NCBI GenBank assembly: GCA_020432595.1
Contig: JAGQGA010000214.1
Location: forward strand, 1 to 8,363
Length of the DNA stretch: 8,363 nucleotides
Source: Anaerolineales bacterium
GTDB taxonomy: Bacteria > Chloroflexota > Anaerolineae > Promineifilales > Promineifilaceae
Direction of reading: 5' to 3'
The notes beneath the pieces were generated by a model. It made no database searches. It was not told the origin of the DNA and worked only from the letters and a program-made list of their open reading frames with translations. Both the position numbers and the translations under genes were made by a program. Below are positions 5,559-8,363 of the stretch, piece after piece. Position 1 is the stretch's first letter. Each line of letters begins with the position of its first letter.

Positions 5559-6746
5559 ATGGCGCAACCAGACTTTAAGAAAGAAGCAGAAGCAATTTTT
5601 GACGAAATGGTGGCTACCCGCCGCGATTTCCACCAACACCCCGAACTAGGGTTCCAAGAAGTAAGAACATCCCGCATCGTCGCCGACCGCCTCACCGAGT
5701 TGGGGCTAGAGGTGCAGCGCGGTGTGGCGCAAACTGGCGTTATCGGCCTGCTTGAGGGGCGCAAACCCGGCCCCACCGTTATGATGCGGTTCGACATGGA
5801 CGCTCTCCCTATTCACGAAGAAAACGACGTTCCGTACAAATCCAAAAATCCCGGCGTGATGCACGCTTGCGGCCACGATGCCCACACGGCGATGGGGCTG
5901 GGCATGGCGAAGATCATGAGCAAATATCAGGATCGCATTGCCGGAACGCTCAAATTTGTCTTTCAGCCGGCCGAAGAAGGGGGCGCGGGTGGTGCCTTTG
6001 CCATGATTGCCGACGGTGCCCTGGAAAACCCCAAACCCGATGTCGCCTTTGCCATGCACGTCTGGAATCCCGTTCCCTATGGCCGCGTGCGCGTGGTGGA
6101 AGGACCGTGCATGGCCTCATCCAGCGTCTTTACCCTCACCGTTGAGGGTAAGGGCGGGCATGGGGCTGCGCCTCATTTGGCCGTTGACCCCATTTTGGCC
6201 GCTGCCCACATTGTGGCCGCGTTGCAAAGCATTGTCAGCCGCAATATCAACCCGCAGGACAGCGTGGTAGTTTCGATTGGGCAATTTTCGGCTGGGTCAA
6301 CCTTCAACGTCATTCCCGACCGCGCCATTTTGAAAGGGACGGTTCGCAGCTATAATACGGAACTGCACCGCAAGATTTATCGGCGCATCTTGGAAATGGC
6401 TACCAGCATGGCCGATGCCTTTAGCTGCAAGGCGACGATGGAAACGGTGGCGATTGTGGCCCCAGTTGTCAACGCGCCGGAACCAACGGCCGTTGTACGC
6501 CACGCCGCCGAAGCCATTGTTGGAGTCGATAAAATTGATGAGCATCGCACCATGGCCGCCGAAGATATGGGCTTTTTCCTGGAGGAAGTGCCCGGCTGCT
6601 ACTTCTTTATTGGTGCCAGCAATGATGAAAAAGGGCTAAATTACCCGCAGCACCACGCCAAGTTCGATATTGACGAACGGGCGATGATCAACGGGGTAAC
6701 GATTATGGCAAATGCCGTCGCCCATTATGTGATGAATGGTCATTAA
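5559..6746 (+). CDS. M20 family metal-dependent amidohydrolase (395 aa)
   Basis: Members hydrolyse amide bonds of N-acyl amino acids or related small substrates in the cytosol, using a two-metal site. All expected ligands are visible: HACGHD (Cys-104, His-106), the PAEE pair (Glu-139/140), His-167 in AMHVW, and the C-terminal HH before KFDIDE (His-365/366). The inserted dimerisation domain carries GKGGHGAAPH (197-206) and DSVVVSIGQFSAGSTFNVIPD. The AEDMGFFLEEVPGCYFFIGA block (334-353) is the usual C-terminal signature, with M where F is common in GxEDF. This matches the M20D (hippurate hydrolase / N-acetyl-amino-acid deacetylase) group; the substrate cannot be told. I chose ATG 5559 because it gives the family's usual length. 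A GTG at 5490 would add 23 residues that look non-conserved. The only SD-like sequence is a close GGAAGA, and a TATATT at 5525-5530 could be a -10. It sits 49 bp before cofD, with a hairpin between. Confidence 0.95.
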   Translation: MAQPDFKKEAEAIFDEMVATRRDFHQHPELGFQEVRTSRIVADRLTELGLEVQRGVAQTGVIGLLEGRKPGPTVMMRFDMDALPIHEENDVPYKSKNPGVMHACGHDAHTAMGLGMAKIMSKYQDRIAGTLKFVFQPAEEGGAGGAFAMIADGALENPKPDVAFAMHVWNPVPYGRVRVVEGPCMASSSVFTLTVEGKGGHGAAPHLAVDPILAAAHIVAALQSIVSRNINPQDSVVVSIGQFSAGSTFNVIPDRAILKGTVRSYNTELHRKIYRRILEMATSMADAFSCKATMETVAIVAPVVNAPEPTAVVRHAAEAIVGVDKIDEHRTMAAEDMGFFLEEVPGCYFFIGASNDEKGLNYPQHHAKFDIDERAMINGVTIMANAVAHYVMNGH

Positions 6747-6751
6747 CCCGG

Positions 6752-6792
6752 CGTGGTGGGTTGGGTGGTCATTCACCACCTGACCCACCACG
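6752..6792 (+). terminator. Long hairpin filling the gap before cofD
   Basis: An 18-nt arm (6752-6769) pairs with 6775-6792 across a 5-nt CATTC loop: sixteen Watson-Crick pairs and two G-U wobbles. It starts 5 nt after the amidohydrolase stop and ends 3 nt before the cofD ATG, followed by only TTT. It could be an intrinsic terminator with a very short U-tract, or an attenuating structure hiding the cofD start, which has no Shine-Dalgarno. Confidence 0.6.
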
Positions 6793-6795
6793 TTT

Positions 6796-7752
6796 ATGTC
6801 TGACCAACACGCTGATTTTTCCCGCTATAATTTTGTCTGTCTGGCCGGTGGGGTTGGTGGAGCCAAGCTGGCCGATGGGCTAGTCCGCATTCTTCCCCCG
6901 GAAAATTTAACCGTCATTGTCAATACCGGCGACGATTTCCAACATTTTGGGCTGACCATTTGCCCCGATTTGGACACGGTGATGTATACGCTGGCGGGTG
7001 TTGCCAACGTGGAAACGGGTTGGGGGCGCGCTGGGGAATCGTGGCGCACGATCAACGCCGTCAGCGAACTGGGCGGGGCAGACTGGTTTCGGCTGGGCGA
7101 CCTGGATTTGGCGACGCATTTGACGCGGACGCAACTGCTGGCGGAGGGTCAGACGTTAACGGCCGTTACCCGCCATCTTTGCCAAAGGTTGGGGATCAAA
7201 ACGGCCGTTTTGCCCATGGCCAACCAACCCGCCCCCACGATGATTGAAACCGACAACGGTCTGCTCCCCTTCCAAACCTGGTTTGTGCAAAAACAGTGGC
7301 AGCCCGTTGTCCGCGCCATCCAGCTTCCCACCGACGTTCGCGCCTCACTGTCCGTTATGACCGCCCTGGAAAAAGCGGATTTTGTCCTCATTGCCCCCTC
7401 CAATCCGTTTGTCAGCGTCGATCCCATCCTCAACACCTACCCCATCCGCGCCCTGCTGACCGACCTCCCCCGCGCCATCGTTGCCGTCAGCCCCATTGTG
7501 GGGGGCGAGGCGGTGAAGGGGCCGGCCGCCAAGCTGCTGCGGGAAAAAGGGTTGGAGGTTTCGGGAACGGCCGTTGCCAACTATTACGGCGACCTGCTCG
7601 ACGGCTTTGTTTACGACCAGCAAGATGCCAACACCGTCCACCTCGAAATCCCTACCCGCTGCCTCGACACCATGATGTACACCCCCGATGACCGCATCCG
7701 GCTGGCACGGCAGATGGTAGAATTTGCGGTTGAGTTGGGGTTTGAAGATTAG
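6796..7752 (+). CDS. cofD: 2-phospho-L-lactate / phosphoenolpyruvate transferase CofD (FbiA family), 318 aa
   Basis: CofD joins the activated phospho-acid (lactyl-2-diphospho-guanosine in archaea, the PEP or related form in many bacteria) to the deazaflavin Fo, forming coenzyme F420-0 or its dehydro form. The cytosolic protein shows the family blocks in order: LAGGVGGAKLADGL (16-29, nucleotide/phosphate loop), NTGDDFQHFGLTICPDLDT (43-61, Asp-rich metal site), GWGRAGESW (75-83), RLGDLDLATHL (99-109), MANQPAPTMI (141-150), IAPSNPFVSVDPIL (199-212) and SPIVGGEAVKGPAAKL (232-247). Its length is normal for the family. ATG 6796 is the only reasonable start, with the conserved core beginning at residue 13. 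There is no Shine-Dalgarno, and a hairpin ends 3 nt before the ATG. It is followed 78 bp later by cofC. Three AACGGCCGTT copies lie in the gene, all read as Thr-Ala-Val. The precursor used cannot be decided from sequence alone. Confidence 0.96.
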   Translation: MSDQHADFSRYNFVCLAGGVGGAKLADGLVRILPPENLTVIVNTGDDFQHFGLTICPDLDTVMYTLAGVANVETGWGRAGESWRTINAVSELGGADWFRLGDLDLATHLTRTQLLAEGQTLTAVTRHLCQRLGIKTAVLPMANQPAPTMIETDNGLLPFQTWFVQKQWQPVVRAIQLPTDVRASLSVMTALEKADFVLIAPSNPFVSVDPILNTYPIRALLTDLPRAIVAVSPIVGGEAVKGPAAKLLREKGLEVSGTAVANYYGDLLDGFVYDQQDANTVHLEIPTRCLDTMMYTPDDRIRLARQMVEFAVELGFED

Positions 7753-7821
7753 GCAGGGGAGCAGGGGAGCGGAGGAGCAGGGGAGAATCTCCTCTGCTCC
7801 CTTGCCCCTCTGCTCCCCTGC
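7753..7821. repeat. 69-bp imperfect palindrome between cofD and cofC
   Basis: Two 34-nt arms (7753-7786 and 7788-7821) are separated by a single A. Twenty-eight positions pair by Watson-Crick, four more as G-U in RNA, leaving two A-C mismatches. The left arm contains three copies of GCAGGGGAG (7753, 7761, 7777), so the element is also a purine-rich direct repeat. It begins directly after the cofD TAG and ends 9 nt before the cofC ATG. No T-run follows. It resembles the mobile, non-coding REP/MITE-like hairpins that spread through intergenic DNA in some bacteria; genome copies would be needed to confirm that. Confidence 0.75.
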
Positions 7822-7830
7822 ACTTGTTCT

Positions 7831-8363
7831 ATGTCCATTTGCGCCATCATCCCCGTTAAAAAGCTAACCGAAAGCAAGAGCCGCTTATCACAGGTGCTTT
7901 CGGCTGATGAGCGTGCTGGGCTGGTGGCGCAATTTTTGCGTCATGAGCTGGCGGTGCTGCGGCAGGTGGCGGCGATTGAGGAGATAGTGGTGGTGAGCAG
8001 CGACCTGGTTATTTTGGCGTTGGCGCAGGAAAATGGGTCAACCGTCTTGCCAGAGGAACAGTCGGAGGGAATTAATGTGGCGGTGACAAGGGCTGTGGCT
8101 TGGGCGAGGGAGGAGGGGGGAAAAACGGCCGTTTTGATCCTCCCCGTTGACCTTCCCTTCCTGCACCCCGACGACATTACTCGATTACTGGCTGCCTATG
8201 ATGACCAGCGGCTTGTGATTAGCCCTGACGGCCGGCACGAAGGCACCAACGCCCTGCTGCTGCCGCCGCTGGCTGCCTTCACTTTCCACTATGGTCCCCA
8301 CAGCCTGCAAAAACATCTAGCCGAAGCGCAAATGCAGCAGCTACAACCTCACGTCATTCCTTC
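7831..8363 (+). CDS. cofC: 2-phospho-L-lactate (or PEP) guanylyltransferase CofC, 3' end cut by window
   Basis: CofC uses GTP to activate the phospho-acid that CofD then transfers to Fo, the step before CofD in F420 synthesis. The open frame runs from ATG 7831 to the window edge without a stop: 177 full codons and two bases, perhaps 30-40 residues short of a complete protein. Visible family motifs are IPVKKLTESKSRLS (7-20, GTP-binding N-terminus), LPVDLPFL (104-111, metal-binding Asp), SPDGRHEGTNALLL (131-144) and YGPHSLQKHLAEA (154-166). The fold is a nucleotidyltransferase related to MobA-type enzymes. No Shine-Dalgarno precedes the ATG; the large hairpin ends 9 nt upstream. Its order directly after cofD supports the assignment and a shared transcript. 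One AACGGCCGTT copy lies at 8124-8133. PEP versus phospholactate use cannot be read from what is present. Confidence 0.93.
   Translation, partial: MSICAIIPVKKLTESKSRLSQVLSADERAGLVAQFLRHELAVLRQVAAIEEIVVVSSDLVILALAQENGSTVLPEEQSEGINVAVTRAVAWAREEGGKTAVLILPVDLPFLHPDDITRLLAAYDDQRLVISPDGRHEGTNALLLPPLAAFTFHYGPHSLQKHLAEAQMQQLQPHVIP

Larger units (their letters stand above)
569..8135. repeat. Highly iterated palindrome AACGGCCGTT (dispersed family, 15 copies)
   Basis: The core ACGGCCGT occurs 15 times, 14 times as AACGGCCGTT, with the 10-mers starting at 570, 757, 1617, 1924, 2097, 2159, 3087, 3677 (TACGGCCGTT), 5272, 5388, 6485, 7158, 7200, 7566 and 8124. Position 1 (GGCCGTTTT) is probably another copy cut by the window edge. 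Several extend to longer perfect palindromes: 14 bp at 568-581, 14 bp at 1922-1935, 22 bp at 3081-3102, 16 bp at 7197-7212 and 14 bp at 8122-8135. Every complete gene except the 106-aa one has at least one copy. The reading phase varies (Thr-Ala-Val, Arg-Pro-Leu/Phe or Asn-Gly-Arg), so selection or biased gain acts on DNA and not on protein. Confidence 0.95.

Noticed and set aside
5706..6059. Minus-strand open frame of 117 codons
   Set aside because: It is antisense to the catalytic core of the M20 amidohydrolase, whose metal ligands are all on the plus strand.
6826..6831. Perfect TATAAT just after the cofD start codon
   Set aside because: It lies inside the coding frame, no good -35 is placed upstream, and the conserved CofD core begins immediately, leaving no later start to serve.
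7296..7691. Plus-strand open frame of 131 codons inside cofD
   Set aside because: It is an out-of-frame shadow rich in Arg, Pro and His; cofD motifs cover the same bases in another frame.

Overview
The window is moderately GC-rich, densely coding bacterial DNA with short intergenic gaps and no tRNA, rRNA, CRISPR array or transposase. Three things suggest an environmental Chloroflexota (Anaerolineae-like) bacterium: an F420 biosynthesis gene pair, a RarA ATPase with a methyltransferase-like tail, and a highly iterated AACGGCCGTT palindrome. This placement is an inference from style and gene content, since no marker gene is present.

Layout. Positions 1-111 (+) hold the last 36 codons of a probable alpha/beta hydrolase. 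Two minus-strand genes follow (186-638 and 648-1106), a DUF6174-like lipoprotein and an unrecognised 152-aa protein, 9 bp apart and probably co-transcribed. A 155-bp divergent gap separates them from plus-strand genes that fill the rest: a soluble GAF-type sensor histidine kinase with no adjacent response regulator (1262-2560), a 106-aa protein of unknown function behind a good sigma-70-like promoter (2685-3005), a 748-aa RarA/MgsA-type AAA+ ATPase with a C-terminal methyltransferase-like domain (3181-5427), an M20 family amidohydrolase (5559-6746), cofD (6796-7752) and the 5' part of cofC (7831 to the window end).

How the genes relate. Only cofD and cofC clearly share a pathway. CofC makes the activated GDP-linked precursor, and CofD transfers it to Fo to give (dehydro-)F420-0. 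The other genes look like ordinary housekeeping or accessory neighbours.

The strongest non-gene signal is at DNA level. ACGGCCGT occurs 15 times in 8.4 kb, 14 times as the full AACGGCCGTT. Fourteen copies lie inside genes, in all three codon phases and on both coding strands, and one is the core of a 22-bp perfect palindrome upstream of rarA. Base composition predicts well under one copy. Other non-coding structure includes long imperfect hairpins that fill the gaps before cofD (6752-6792) and cofC (7753-7821), an in-frame 15-bp triplicate in the kinase gene, and a short direct repeat at the domain junction of the RarA fusion.
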